This document shows, in pieces, positions 32,360 through 44,446 of a DNA stretch of 64,000 nt. This DNA is from Rhynchopus euleeides (lineage: Eukaryota > Euglenozoa > Diplonemea > Diplonemida > Diplonemidae), in NCBI GenBank assembly GCA_963210315.1, contig OY723237.1, positions 4,399,608-4,463,607 of the forward strand, written 5' to 3'. Position numbers and translations under genes: made by a program. The notes beneath the pieces were generated by a model. That model did no database searches and was not told the DNA's origin. It was given only the letters and a program-made list of their open reading frames with translations. Numbering within the stretch: position 1 is the stretch's first letter; each line of letters begins with the position of its first letter.

Positions 32360-35300
32360 GGAGGGTTGCGTTCTAACCGTGCTGTGTTTGTGTTTGTGTT
32401 TTTGGTTCTATCTTCTGGTTTTGGTCGTTCTCTGGTGGGTGGTGCATCGTACCCACAGCACTCACAGCTGCAGGCACCATGCGTCTCTCCCTGCCTGAGG
32501 ACACCACACAAACACAACACAGCACCCCCGCACCCCGCACCACCCCCGCCTGCGTCAGAACTCTGTCTGAATCATTCAGGTCTACGGTGTGCACCCTCCA
32601 CCCCATGCTTCTGCACTACATGTCATCTCAAACCAACCCACCATCGGATATCCCTCTTGCGTAGGCCGAGGAGGCTATTCCCTGGTGTGCACCACACACA
32701 CACACCAGCACACCGCACCAGCCAGCACCTTTTATGATGGCGGATTGCATGTGGATGTGGGATCCCTTTTTCCTCCCTTCTCCCGTTGCTTTTTCTTTTG
32801 CCCCTTCCCCCCCCCCCCCCTTTTTTTTTAAGCACACTCGTGTGAGCGGAAAGCGCCCCACCACAGCTGCAACCAAACGTGCTCTATACACTAACCCCAC
32901 CCTTCATCAGGCTCAGGGTGTGATCAGTTCAGGGTTTTGTGTGTAGAAGCGTCAACGCAACAAACAAAGGAAATTCATCAGAGCGGTTGTAGCTGTGAAG
33001 TGATAGGGCGCTTTTCCCTTCCCCTTCTTTTCCTGTTGCAGTATGTGCGCATCGTGCCTCGTCACCGTGTGCATTCATGAACAACACGGCGTGGAGGAAG
33101 AAGCATCGCTTCTTCTCCCCCCCCCCCCCCCCTTTTCGTTAAATTTCTACAACATATGACGGCAGAATTAAATTTTTGCGGCTGTCGCCTTGCTGGCTGC
33201 GAAGCCCTAGGCCGGCACAGGAGAGACCCGACGACGAGGCAGCGTGAGGCCGTCTGCCCTCCGACAGACGGGGTGGCCCCCTTGCCCCCTTGCCCCGCAC
33301 ATGGCGTGCCGCGACAAGCAGCCTTGTGTGCGACAACACACCCCTGTCCACAGGTTACCGTCCGGCTCTCTCGTTGCGGGGCAGGGCACCCACCCACCCA
33401 CCCCACCGCTTCCCACCCCCCCACAGCCACCCCCAGTCACGCACGGCGGCCCTCCCCCCCACGCGCGCGTGCACACACCCCCTGCCGCGGCACCACATGG
33501 ACATCACAGGGTCTGATCACCCCTGGTCTGCTGGTCCTCCGACACACAGGCTGACGAGCCTGCTGGCGAGGGTGTGTGTGTGTGTGGCGTGTGTCCAGTG
33601 GAGGCAGCATCTGAAGCTTGCGCTCCGGTGCCAGCCTGCGCTAAACAAAAAAAACGTTGCCGTTTTGTGTGTGTCTGGGCTAGAAGACTGAAGTGTGCTC
33701 TATCCACTGCTGTATGACGATTCTTCCGAAGGGATGAATGAGTCCAGCACACCGCCCCCCCCCCCCCTCCCCTTCATTCTGCATCAGGTGTGCGCGACAC
33801 ATCGACACTTCTGCCTGTTCACTGCTTTATTCTTCCGCCCAGATTTTTGTTGTATGTGTGGCAACTCTCAGCCGCAGCAGCGGGGTTCCTGGGAGGTTGC
33901 CCTCTGAGCGCGCCCGCGACGTGTCTGGTGCTGTGTTGTGGGAGGGCGGAGGGGAGGCGGCTCCCTGCCCCTCTCCACCCTCGGGCCGCCTTTGCCCCAC
34001 CAGGAAGGACAAGAATCCACACGTTGCGGGTGTGCTGCGCCTGTCTCTGGAACCCTGAGGCTGCGGGCTGCTGGGCGCCACAGGAGTGCAGCCCTGCCGT
34101 CCTATCCTTTCACATTTATTCTGCTCGAAAAAACCCCCACCCACACAAGCGCTCCGCAAGAAGGCAAGAAAGCCCAAAGGCAAGCCCATAACAGGCCAGG
34201 GGAATGAATGTATGCACTGTTTTCAAGAACTGTGCACCCAGGCGGTGTGGCCAAGACAAGACGGAAAGCATGCCGTGATGATGTTCCCACCCTAACGGCG
34301 GTCACGGCACGTGCTCTGTCAAGTGGCCCCCGCTCAGTTCGAAGCATAGTATTATGTCCATCCTCTGTTCGCTGCGCTCCCTCCCTAGTGTCTCGCCAGG
34401 CCCAGAAGGGCTGCGTCGCACCCCCAGAGGGCAGTGCAGTGTCCAGCGCCCAGCACCCCGCCCCCCTGTGGCGGGGTGGTGTGTTTCTCCGTTCCCAGAT
34501 GCGCCCCCCTGTGGGCCGCACCCTGCGCACAGCCCTCCCCTTCCTGCACTGCAACTACCCGACCTCCCCATCCCCCCTCACCCAGCCATCGCTTATCAAC
34601 CCAAATGTGTTTGATTTTGTCCTGCAAAGCCCCAGCATAAGAAGCCTTGCTAGTGGATGAAGCCAGCGGAGGTGTGTGTGGCACGTGCGGGTGGTGCTGG
34701 AGCAGACACACATGCGCGATTGTGCCGCAGGGCGGCGGTGCAGTGCCCACCTCACGTGCTGGACACCTTCGCCTTATTCCGATTTCCTTGGCGCCTCCTT
34801 TGGGGTTTGAATTTGTGGCCCAACACCTGTGCCCCACAGCCACCTCACCGTTGTGCAAGGGAGGAGGTGCGGGCCCGCCACAGGCCGTGCACCAGGCTTC
34901 AGTGCACCTCCCTTCACACGGACACGCACCACACCCACTCCCACGTGGGGTGCGTTGCTTCTTGCTTGTGGGCAGGGGATTTGCCGCCCCGTTTTTATTT
35001 GCTCCAAGCTACAAGTGACGAAGCGCCGTGAGTGTTTATCGCTGTGCTTGTGTGGTTGGATTCTGTCTTTTGTCTTTTTGTTGTGGATGGACGCTTCTCC
35101 TTTGCCTTCCACTTTCATTTCCTCTTCTCCTCGCTTCCTCGCATGTTGTGTCGGAGGTCGTAGTTCATCAGGGTTCGCTGCCTGCGGTGTTCATAAAAAT
35201 GATACTTCTGGCCGAACGTGCTAATCACCCGCTCGGATGAGTGTGTTCAGCCTAAAAAGCGCTGTGGGCCGCAACGTGTGGCAGCAATGTGGGCATATTT

Positions 35301-35924
35301 CTCTGCATCATTTGCTTCTCTGCTTTGTCAGTACATTCACCTTCATTCTGCCCTGCAGCTACAACCGCTCTGATGAACGCTTCGACACACCTGCTTCGGC
35401 ACCCACGTACCACCCCCTCGGCAGCGACAACTTCGTTCGAGAGGTGGGTGGGTGCCCAGCCTTCCTGTTGTTGTGCACACAGGCACGCCTCGAAGCCTTT
35501 CCCCACCTCAGCAGCATCCCAGGCTTGCGACTGGTGGGGTTGGTGGGGCCGAAGAGAAATCAACGCATGTGCCGCTGCCGACGCGACCCATGTCTTCTCT
35601 GTGTCTGTGTCTGTGTGTGTGCTCCTGGTGGCGGGCTCTCTGGGCCGTTTTCACGATGCGAAGGCAGTGTCAGCGCCCTTGGGCAGCCCGCTTGTTTTGC
35701 CCCTTTGATTGGAACCTCGTGAACATCTTGAAAAGACAATGGCAGAAGTCGTTTCGAGATGGGGTGCGGGTGAGTTGTTGACATTCTGTCACTGGTTTGG
35801 TGCAGAGGCATGTCTTTCTGCGCCAGCGAACCGAGTCCCATCAGGTCAGTGCTATGCCCCCGCAGTGCTGTCTCAACACACACACCACCTCAGGCATTGT
35901 GTCCAACCAAGTGAGTAAAGAACA
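32360..35924. other. Intergenic spacer
   Basis: No gene recognised. C and T runs at 32808-32830 and 33117-33134, the dispersed unit near 32877-32965 (also near 6150-6215), and C-rich tracts. Immediately upstream of 35925 a CA-rich tract ends CACCTCAG at about 35892, the probable SL acceptor of the first CobW gene. Confidence 0.5.
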
Positions 35925-37574
35925 ATGCCGGCGCCGACGAAGCAGCGAGATGCAGCGGCAATGCCGGCACAGCACGATCACGAGAACGAGCACGTGCGGG
36001 TATGTGTGTCTGCTCGCTCCACCCCCACCCCCACCCAACCCACCCACCCGCAGAAAGAGGTGAACGGCGGGCGGGGTCTGTTGCCCGTGACAGTGCTCTC
36101 CGGGTTCCTCGGTGCCGGGAAGACGACGCTGCTGCAGCACATCCTGAAGAACAAGCAGGGGCTGCGGTGCGCGGTGCTGGTGAACGACATGGCGGAGGTG
36201 AACATTGACGCGTCGCTGGTGAAGGGTTCGAAGCTGCTGCAGCAGCAGGAGCGGATGGTGGAACTGCATAACGGCTGCATCTGCTGCACGTTGCGCGACG
36301 ACCTGCTGCAGACGCTGCGCGAATTTGTATCAAGCGGCGACTTCGACGTGGTCGTGGTCGAGTCGACGGGTGTGGGCGACCCGATGGAGGTGGCGGAGAC
36401 TTTCTTCATCACTCCCCCCGAGGGCGACCCGCTGCACATGGTGTGCCGCCTTGACAACTGTGTCACCGTCGTCGACGCCTCCACCTTCGCTGACAACCTG
36501 CGCAGCATCCAGCGCGTCGGTGAGAGCTTCGGCCCCGGTGAGAAGGCCGCGGAGGGTGAGGAGGAGCCAGAAGAGACGGCGGAGGATGAGCGCAACGTGG
36601 CGCACCTTCTGATGGCGCAGGTCGAATTTGCAAACACTGTGATTCTCAACAAGACAGACCTGGTGACGCCGGAGAAGCTGTCGGAGACGCAGGGAATGCT
36701 CAAGGCGCTGAACCCTTCGGCGAAGGTGATTGCGACGCGCAACTCGCAGATCGACCTCAAGATGGTTCTCAACACAGGCCTCTTCACAGAGTCGTACGCT
36801 GTGGCGGCGAAGGGCTGGATGGCGGACCTCGAGCCAGGGCAGGAGCACATCCCCGAGACGGTGAAGTACGAGATCTCGTCCTTCGTCTTCCGCAGCGACA
36901 AGGCCTTCCACCCTGGGCGGATCTACGACTTCATGATCCGCTACTTCCTCCTCGAAGAGATATGTGCCACACTCGCTGAGGAGGAGGAGGAGGAGGACGA
37001 AGAGAGCGCTGAGGATTCCGATTCGAATGCGAGCAGCGACGAGGAGGTCGTGGCGTCCAAGCGTGAGGCGGCGCGTACGTCCGAGCTGGGGAATGTGCTG
37101 CGTAGCAAGGGGTACATATGGCTGGCGGACCCCTCGCGCATCGTGGGGTACGGCGAGTGGAACCAGGCGGGGAACGTGCTTGCGTTTGGATACAGCGGCA
37201 TGTGGGGCGCCTTCCCCGACCCCAAGCAAGGGTTCGCGGACGGGGCGCTGGCGCTGGCGCTAACAGACAAGACGCCGGGTCAGGAGATTGTGTTCATCGG
37301 ACAGCGGATGAACAGCGACGCGATCAGGCAGCGGCTCGAGGAGTGCCTTGTGACAGACGCGGAGGTGCGCGAGCTGGCGCAGTTTGTGCAGAAGCACGAC
37401 GGCAATGTGAAAGTGAAGTCGCCCTTCCCAGACCACTTCGAGCCATGGTTCTATCAAGCCGACCAGGAGGCGGAGGGGGCGGGGGCAGAGGCAAAGGCAG
37501 AAGCAGAAGCAGAGGACGAGGACGAAGAGGATGAGGAGGAAGAGGAGGAGGAGGACGAACAGAAGGCGGGGTAG
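35925..37574 (+). CDS. CobW/ZNG1-type GTPase metallochaperone, paralogue 1
   Basis: Probably two exons: 35925-35999 and 36054-37574, with a 54-nt intron starting GTATGT and ending CCGCAG; spliced product 531 aa. The intron is a multiple of three and stop-free, so retention would add 18 residues. The GTPase core shows GFLGAGKTTLLQHIL (P-loop, about 36101), the metal-binding CICC, ESTGVGDP, and ILNKTDLV (NKxD). The C-terminal CobW domain contains SFVFRSDKAFHPGR, RSKGYIWLADPS and QEIVFIGQRMN. Two acidic inserts, including a long Glu/Asp tail, are unusual. The COG0523 family delivers Zn or other metals to client enzymes such as methionine aminopeptidase. It is about 85% identical to the gene at 38662-40321 over the GTPase core. 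Confidence 0.9.
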   Translation: MPAPTKQRDAAAMPAQHDHENEHVRVCVSARSTPTPTQPTHPQKEVNGGRGLLPVTVLSGFLGAGKTTLLQHILKNKQGLRCAVLVNDMAEVNIDASLVKGSKLLQQQERMVELHNGCICCTLRDDLLQTLREFVSSGDFDVVVVESTGVGDPMEVAETFFITPPEGDPLHMVCRLDNCVTVVDASTFADNLRSIQRVGESFGPGEKAAEGEEEPEETAEDERNVAHLLMAQVEFANTVILNKTDLVTPEKLSETQGMLKALNPSAKVIATRNSQIDLKMVLNTGLFTESYAVAAKGWMADLEPGQEHIPETVKYEISSFVFRSDKAFHPGRIYDFMIRYFLLEEICATLAEEEEEEDEESAEDSDSNASSDEEVVASKREAARTSELGNVLRSKGYIWLADPSRIVGYGEWNQAGNVLAFGYSGMWGAFPDPKQGFADGALALALTDKTPGQEIVFIGQRMNSDAIRQRLEECLVTDAEVRELAQFVQKHDGNVKVKSPFPDHFEPWFYQADQEAEGAGAEAKAEAEAEDEDEEDEEEEEEEDEQKAG

Positions 37575-38661
37575 TGTGGCGAGCTTGTTTGGAGAGCGGC
37601 AGGCTTGCTTTCTTGGTCTTTTTTGTGTGGTGTTCGGCGATGGCTTCTCAGAGCTGAACAAAACTGATAATGTGTATGTGGCTGCGAAACGTGGATGCCT
37701 CCTCCTCGCGAGAAGGCCGTGGTGCACGCGGCATCAACGAGCGCGCGCTCCTGTTCCCTTGGACCCTTTCCCATGCGCGGACCTGAATGCGTGCTCCCCT
37801 CTCACAGCCCTGCGGGTGCTGTTCTCATTTGTTCTTTTTTGCTGTTCAACGAAACTGTTGTTCTCTTTGTTGCATTTCGCTTTTCATCCCCATGAATCGA
37901 GCCTGCACGCACCCCAGGTGTATCTGCTGTTAGCATGCACGCATGGGTTGCGCCTGCCAGGCCTCGGGTGCCTTTGCCTCAGCGGCAGATGGCGAGCGCG
38001 CGTTCTTGTTCCCTTGCTGATGTTTCTCATGTGTGGACCTCAACGCGCCCTCCCACACGCACCAGAGGAGGTGAGGACCACTCGTGCCCTTGCCTCCCAA
38101 GTCACTCATATCACGCTGCACGTGGGCTCGGCTCGACCGCCTGCTGTGTTTGCTTTTTTTTTCTTCGTCTCCTGCTCTCTTCGCTCCCCAGACGGATCGA
38201 GAGCAGACGTTGCGGTGTGGCTGGTGTGCTTCTGCCTCCTGCGGCAGCACCACACCACGCCACACATGCACAAGAGGCAGCAGTCATTTGTGACAGGTCG
38301 GCGACACCCCTCCCCTGAGTGCCAGCCTGCTCCTCCTGGTGGCCTCTTCTTTGCTCAACCATTGGCTAGGCTTCGTTCACGCGTTGCCCGCGATATCATC
38401 GTGAGATGCGCAGTCACACACCAGACACATACAGATCTGTGGCCCACCGGGTCTCGCAAGCTCCCGATTCTCCGGTTTTTCGCTGACGGAGGACGAAGAC
38501 TCCACAGCACATTACGTACCGCCGGCTCCTTTTTGAAACCGTGCGATTCTCGAGCGGAGGTCCTCACCGTCTTTGACTTTGTCGCACCCATGCCGCACAC
38601 ATGCACGCACCTAAACACACACCACCACCTCAAGGCTTTGTGTCCAAGTGATCAAACAACA
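37575..38661. other. Spacer between the CobW paralogues
   Basis: No independent gene; the open frames here read GC-rich spacer. The last 40 bp (CACCACCTCAAGGCTTTGTGT) parallel the leader of paralogue 1, so the duplication includes the 5' UTR. Confidence 0.55.
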
Positions 38662-40321
38662 ATGCCGGCGCCCACGAAGCAGCGAGATGCGGCAATGCCG
38701 GCACAGAAGAAGAAGACCGTGACAAGGAAGCGGCGCGTGGCGGCTACGTCGGCTCAGCGGAAGCGCCCACGGGTATGTGTGTCTGCTCGCTCCACCCCAC
38801 CCCACCCTACCACAGAAAGAGGTGAACGGTGGGCGGGGTCCGTTGCCCGTGACAGTGCTCTCCGGGTTCCTCGGTGCCGGGAAGACGACGCTGCTGCAGC
38901 ACATCCTGAAGAACAAGCAGGGGCTGCGGTGCGCGGTGCTGGTGAACGACATGGCGGAGGTGAACATCGACGCGTCGCTGGTGAAGGGTTCGAAGCTGCT
39001 GCAGCAGCAGGAGCGGATGGTGGAACTGCATAACGGCTGCATCTGCTGCACGTTGCGCGACGACCTGCTGCAGGCGCTGCGCGACTTTGCATCAAGCGGC
39101 GACTTCGACGTGGTCGTGGTCGAGTCGACGGGTGTGGGCGACCCGATGGAGGTGGCGGAGACTTTCTTCATCACTCCCCCCGAGGGCGACCCGCTGCACA
39201 CGGTGTGCCGCCTCGACAACTGTGTCACCGTCGTCGACGCCTCCACCTTCGCTGACAACCTGCGCAGCGTCAAGAGCATCGGTGAGAGCTTCGGCCCCGG
39301 TGGCGGGGAGAAGGCTGCGGCAGCGGCCGCTGCACCTGCTGCGGGGGGTGAGGAGCCGGAGGGGACGCCTGAGGACGACCGAAACGTGGCGCACCTTCTG
39401 ATGGCGCAGGTCGAATTTGCAAACACTGTGATTCTCAACAAGACAGACCTGGTGACGCCGGAGAAGCTGTCGGAGACACAGGGAATGCTCAAGGCGCTGA
39501 ACCCTTCGGCGAAGGTGATTGCGACACGCAACTCGCAGATCGACCTCAAGATGGTTCTCAACACAGGCCTCTTCACAGAGTCGTACGCTGTGGCGGCGAA
39601 GGGCTGGATGGCGGACCTTGAGCCAGGGCAGGAGCACATCCCCGAGACGGTGAAGTACGAGATCTCGTCCTTCGTCTTCCGCAGCGACAAGGCCTTCCAC
39701 CCCGAGCGCCTTCACACGTTCGTCAACAAATACTTCCTGATGCAGGAGGTGGGGTGCCCCGAGGACGAGGAGGAGGAGGAGGGCGAGGAGACGGAGGAAG
39801 ACGCGAGCGCTGCTGAGGCTGCGGCGCAGGAGGAGGCGGAGGTGGCGGCAGCGACGGAGGAAATGCTGGCAACGGTTCCGAAGCTGCAGGCGCGGCGAAC
39901 GGAGAGCCTCGGGAACCTGCTGCGCAGCAAGGGGTACGTCTGGCTCGCGTCGCCATACCGACTCCCGGCCTTCGGTGCGTGGAACCATGCGGGGAACGTT
40001 CTGAAGTTTGGGCTTGGGGGCTTCTGGGGTGGGTTCCCCGACCCCAAGCAGGGGTTCGTGGACAAGGGGGCGCTGGCACTGGCATTGAGGCAAAAGAAGC
40101 CCAGCCAGGAGATTGTCTTCATCGGACAGCACATGAACCGCGAGGCGATTCTCAAAGAGCTCAACGCATGCCTCATCACAGCCGAGGAGGACGAGCAGCT
40201 GAAGGCGCATCTCTACGACGACAAGGGCGAAGTGCCTCTCCCGTGGGAGGACGATTTTGAGCCCTGGTACCCTGACGACTTCCTCGAGGAACAGGAGGAG
40301 CACGAGCATGACCACGAGTGA
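38662..40321 (+). CDS. CobW/ZNG1-type GTPase metallochaperone, paralogue 2
   Basis: Exon 1 38662-38772 (37 codons, Lys/Arg-rich) joins exon 2 38816-40321 through a 43-nt intron (GTATGT...CACAG); about 538 aa. Here the intron is not a multiple of three and must be removed to keep frame. P-loop, CICC, ESTGVGDP and NKTDLV are intact. The C-terminal CobW domain matches paralogue 1 up to about 39700 and then diverges (HPERLHTFVNKYF, a different acidic insert, a His/Glu tail EEHEHDHE). The basic N-terminal extension (KKKTVTRKRRV) differs from the His/Glu-rich one of paralogue 1, suggesting different localisation or metal handling. Tandem duplication followed by divergence of both ends is inferred. 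Confidence 0.9.
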
Positions 40322-41305
40322 GCGGGGCGTATATCAGACTGGTCGTGTTCATCTCTTCCAACACAGCCTCTCTCTTGCAGATATCAGACCCCCCGTAGCC
40401 TCGCCTTCCGTTTGTGGAGGCGGCTCGCGCGGTGGGCTGCCCCCCCTCCCCAACGTGGGAGCTCTCTGGGTGTGATCGCAACTCTCGGCTGGTACTTCTC
40501 CTCTTCACCTTTTCTAAAATCACTTCCCCCTGCCGCATGGTTTTTCGTGTTCCCCTTGATGCCCCCGGCGTCACGCGCGGACCTGAAAAACTGCGGCTGT
40601 TGCCTTATTATTATCCGTTTTGCTGTTATCGCTTTTGTTTTTATTTTAGGTAGACCAACACACGGGCCAGTGTGTTGAAGGAAATACTCGACTTTCTCTG
40701 ATGTGACACGACAAACACCACCCGGTTCCTGTGCTCCATCACCTCTGCTCTGCTCAAGGCAGGGAAGGGCGTTTTGAAGGACGCACCTGGGAAAGGTCGG
40801 GTTCGGGGTTGCGAGAGACGCACAGCGTTCTCCCCGACAGCGGGCAGAGTTGTTGCGTTCTCCCTGCCTTCTTCTCTTTTTCTCTTTTTCTCCTTTTCTT
40901 CATCTTTCCCCGCGCCTGTTTTTCATGTTCCCTTGAGGCCCCCGGGCGTCACGTGTGTGGACCTGAAAAAGTGCGGCTGTTGATGTTTATTCGTTTTGCT
41001 GTTCTCACGGACACTCGCTTTGCTTCTCCCCCGACAGCGGGCAGAGTTGTTGTGGGCTCTCAGAGGCAGTGCCACTATTGGCTGTGGGTCGCAAGGTCAA
41101 GGCTGGACTGTACACCACTCCGAAAGACCCCCCCTTTCCACAGCTCTTTGGGCCCCCGCCCTCCCGATGCGTGTGTTGCCTGCGGCGGCCGACTGCAGCT
41201 GTTGTGATTCCTGCCTCTCACACAGGGGTGCCGGGTAGCCTTGTCCGGAGGAGACCGGTGCGTCCACCACCCAACAGATAAGATACATCTGCACACACCG
41301 TGGCC
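40322..41305. other. Intergenic spacer with short internal duplications
   Basis: A unit with CCCCCGGCGTCACG...GGACCTGAAAAACTGCGG near 40562-40640 recurs near 40938-41010, and CCCGACAGCGGGCAGAGTTG occurs at about 40834 and 41030. No gene is seen. Confidence 0.55.
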
Positions 41306-41790
41306 ATGGCAGCCGGAGCGGCACTGCTGTGGCTGTGCTTCGGTGCGCTCTCACCATGCCCGAGTGGTGCGGATCCGTTGTGCTTTGCCCAGGTTGCAAG
41401 AGGGCTAAGGTACCCCAAGCGAATGGGCCTTTCCCATGACGACGTGCTGGTTGCCGTGGCAGGAGACATCAGTGGTCTGTACGTGTACAACGTAATCACA
41501 GGTGCTGTCCTCACAGTGCCCTCTTACAACGGTGCCCATGACGTTGCGTTGTCACCTCATGGGGACACAGTGGCGGTCGCCGTGCGTCTGGTTGGTGTTG
41601 CGAGAGTGGAGTGCAGCGGGACTCAACTGGGGTCGGACGCATCGAGGGAGATTGCTCCTGTGTTGCGTACTCACCTGACGGCACGGTGTTGCTTCCGGGC
41701 ACGCTGACGGCAGCATCTACATCTGGGATGCGGTGACTGGGGACTTGCTGGAGTCCCTCACCGGAGCTACCCGGACACAGTTGACGGTGG
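41306..41790 (+). pseudogene. 5' fragment of a WD40-repeat gene
   Basis: ATG 41306 opens with a signal-peptide-like start (MAAGAALLWLCFGALSPCPS). WD40-type repeats follow: YVYNVITGAVLTVPSYNGAH and DVALSPHGDTVAVAV, then, after frame changes near 41590 and 41700, CVAYSPDGTVLLPG and GSIYIWDAVTGDLLESLTG. At 41791 the sequence becomes the end of a CTTCGCT-family repeat. At least two indels plus the repeat junction make this a broken gene. It may once have been continuous with the ankyrin/WD40 frame at 44447-45265. Confidence 0.6.
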
Positions 41791-42190
41791 GGGTCTTCGC
41801 TCCATCCGCCAAAAAAATACAGCAGCAGTCTCTCGAGTCTTCCTTTCAGATGATTTTTGCATTGATCGCTTCCACCTTTTTTTTTCTCGCTGGCGCTAGT
41901 GATGTCGGCTGGCAGAAAAAACACACAACAAACCCCCCCCCCCCCCCCGCGTGTCGAGTGACCTTACCTGTCTGAAGTACAGAAAATGTGTCGGGTTGGG
42001 TGGAGCATACACACACACATACACATATGTTCACACAACACAGGGCAAACCGCACAACCGTGTTCACACATCCGGCATCCTATGCGAAATACCCGCCGCT
42101 CCCCGGGAGCTGTTGCGGGAACCATCTGCTCTTCCGACCCACCGAGACTCTTGCCGTATTTTCTCTACCACACGGGGTGTGTTTTACCAA
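41791..42190. mobile_element. Inverted partial copy of the 13.0-13.5 kb element
   Basis: It starts GGGGGTCTTCGCTCCAT at the WD40 junction and is the reverse complement of 13087-13480 (AAATACAGCAGCAGTCTCT, the C-run, CTGTCTGAAGTACAGAAAATG, ACACGGGGTGTGTTTTACC). It stops at 42190 without a second inverted end. Confidence 0.8.
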
Positions 42191-44071
42191 AAACCAAAAA
42201 AAACCGGAAAAAACCCGTGAAAAAGTCGGAAAAAAAGAGTGTGGGGAGTTGGGTCCAGTTTAGCAAAGTGAGCTTATTTTTCGAAAATTGAAAAATTGGG
42301 GACACCAAAAGTCCCCAGAAAAATCTTCGACTTGGCCCGCAGAGTAATTTTTTTTGGTGAAAAACGATTTCAACAGTTGTCCAACAGTTGCTGTACAAGA
42401 CGGCACACCGTTCTCTGCGCATGGGCTGCTGCACGTGAATCATTTGGATGTCCGAGGGGCTATCGGAACGAGGAGGGCCACGAGCCTGAACTACCCGCCA
42501 GCAGTGATCCCGTGCCAGGGCTGGCAGGGGGCCGCGGCCCCACCTCCCTTTTTCTGTAATTGTTTGGGAGGGTGGGCCGCCAGGGGTGGCATGGCCCTAC
42601 CCTCGGCCCTACCTCCCGGGTCAGATTTTGGGGCTTTGGGTTCGGCCTTGTGGCCGAGTTTTCATGCGCCGCAGCGTATGAAAACCCAACGGCATGCTGG
42701 GGGCTTGATGGTGTTCATCGAAGCGCACCTCATCATGCCCCAAGCGAAGGACCATCCCCGCCTGGAATGTGCAACAGCACCAACCGGTGTGGGGACTAGC
42801 CTTCGAAGACTTTCAGGATGTTCACTACCGTGGCGGCGGCTGGGGGGCTGGATTCCTGATTTTTGATCGAGCAGGACGACCAAAGGCAGCAACATCCGGT
42901 GCCTCTCGAATTGGGTGAAAATGTTCTGTGGCCGTGCATTCGATCCTGTTTGCATCATACCACGGGAAGTCGGGGCGGGGTTGGGCTGCACTTTTTTTCT
43001 CGCGAGCTCGGCCACCCTGTGCCCGACTTCTTTTTTGGTTTGCCCGACCCCCAGCGAGATCACTGGCAGCCAGACCTTGTTCAACATAAACAGCAGACAA
43101 GAGAGCAGAATGGAGTGTGGGGCAGCTGCCGTGCTCCCACACATAAACATCGCACCTCTCGCGCTGCCTGCACGAAAGGGACGGGTAACCTGCAGGTCAC
43201 CCACAGCAGCCTACTGCCTACGTTCTATACAAGATCAGCGCCGACCACACGAAAGGCTGTTCGACCTGCGGCGCAACAACAAGCTCCGGTGGGAACAGAA
43301 CTGAGCGGCAACAGGATGCAATGCAGGCCCACATCCGTTGCCCTGCGGCAAGAGCAGTCACATCGATATCGTTGACAGGGCCTGCCCACTGGTGTGTGAC
43401 GGGGTGACCTACAGATGGTGACCTGGCCCACGGCAGAACACCTGGGTCGGGGGATGGCTGCGACTGGGCATTACCTAACTCTTCATGATGCAGGACTGCG
43501 GACAAATGGTCCAAGAGAGCAAGTATGGCTCCCGCTCAGCTCTCACTGAAGTTGAACCAGATGCAAGTGGCGGGAGGAGGAGGGGGTCCCGGGGGAGGAC
43601 ACACCGGCCGGCAACCCACGAGGACTGGCCCGTCCCAGTCGACAGAAGAACAAAGCAGGAACACGGACTCACATGAAACGACATACTGAAGTGTGGGAGG
43701 AGGAGGCGAGCACAAAAGGGCGTCGGCTACCGCACGCCCTTTGGGCGCAGCCGACGACGACCGAACCGGCCACCGGCCGGGAGGTGCGTGTGGCGTGGGG
43801 GGCGAAGCCCCCCACGCAAGGGGGGTCCGGGGGGCGAAGCCCTCCGGAAAAAAATTTGGGGTTTTTTGGCCTATTTTTGGCCATTTTCCGCTGCATTTGT
43901 TTGATTTTGGGTCGGGAAAGGTATGGCCAGGAAGTGGGAAAAATTGAGGAAAAAGTCGGAAATTTTCAGGTTTGCCCATATAAACCATGGGTCACAGATT
44001 CCGATTTTTGGGTCAGACTCCAAGTTTGACACAAGGGAAAATAGGCAAAAATTTTCACCTATTTTTGGTCA
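42191..44071. other. Spacer with possible gene relic
   Basis: Within about 42380-43350 short coding-like stretches appear in changing frames (for example VWGLAFEDFQDVHYRGGGWG and GFLIFDRAGRPKAATSG near 42790-42890), consistent with a heavily decayed gene I cannot identify. At 43795-43855 GTGGGGGGCGAAGCCCCCCAC-type palindromes occur. 43856-44071 is AT-richer with no feature. Confidence 0.35.
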
Positions 44072-44152
44072 CCTAAGGGGGGGCTTCGCTCCGGGTCACT
44101 GACCCAAGCTGACCCAGATTGACCCGGAGCGAAGCCCCCCATTTTCCTAAGG
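44072..44152. mobile_element. Short foldback element, GGCTTCGCT variant
   Basis: CCTAAGGGGGGGCTTCGCTCC at the left and GGAGCGAAGCCCCCC...CCTAAGG at the right, nearly a perfect 80-bp palindrome with a core of repeated TGACCCA. A related half-copy (CGGAGCGAAGACCCCCGG) follows at about 44201-44218. Confidence 0.8.
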
Positions 44153-44446
44153 TGAAAAACCCCAGGGTGACCCAAATTGACCCAAGTTGACCCAAATTGA
44201 CCCGGAGCGAAGACCCCCGGTGAACAGCTTATCAGCCGGAGCACGGTGCCAGCAGAATCACCTTTATTGGGTCAAAAACCCACTTCTCACAATTTGGCCG
44301 ATGTTAGACACATCCGCAACCACACCCACACGGCCCGCATCACACCTCAGGCCTGCCCCTTCCGGGTGGGTGTTCTCCAGCTTCCCCTTGACAGGCTTCC
44401 TACTTCGCACACACGGAATTGGCAACCTGGAGGTTCAGAGTTGTGA

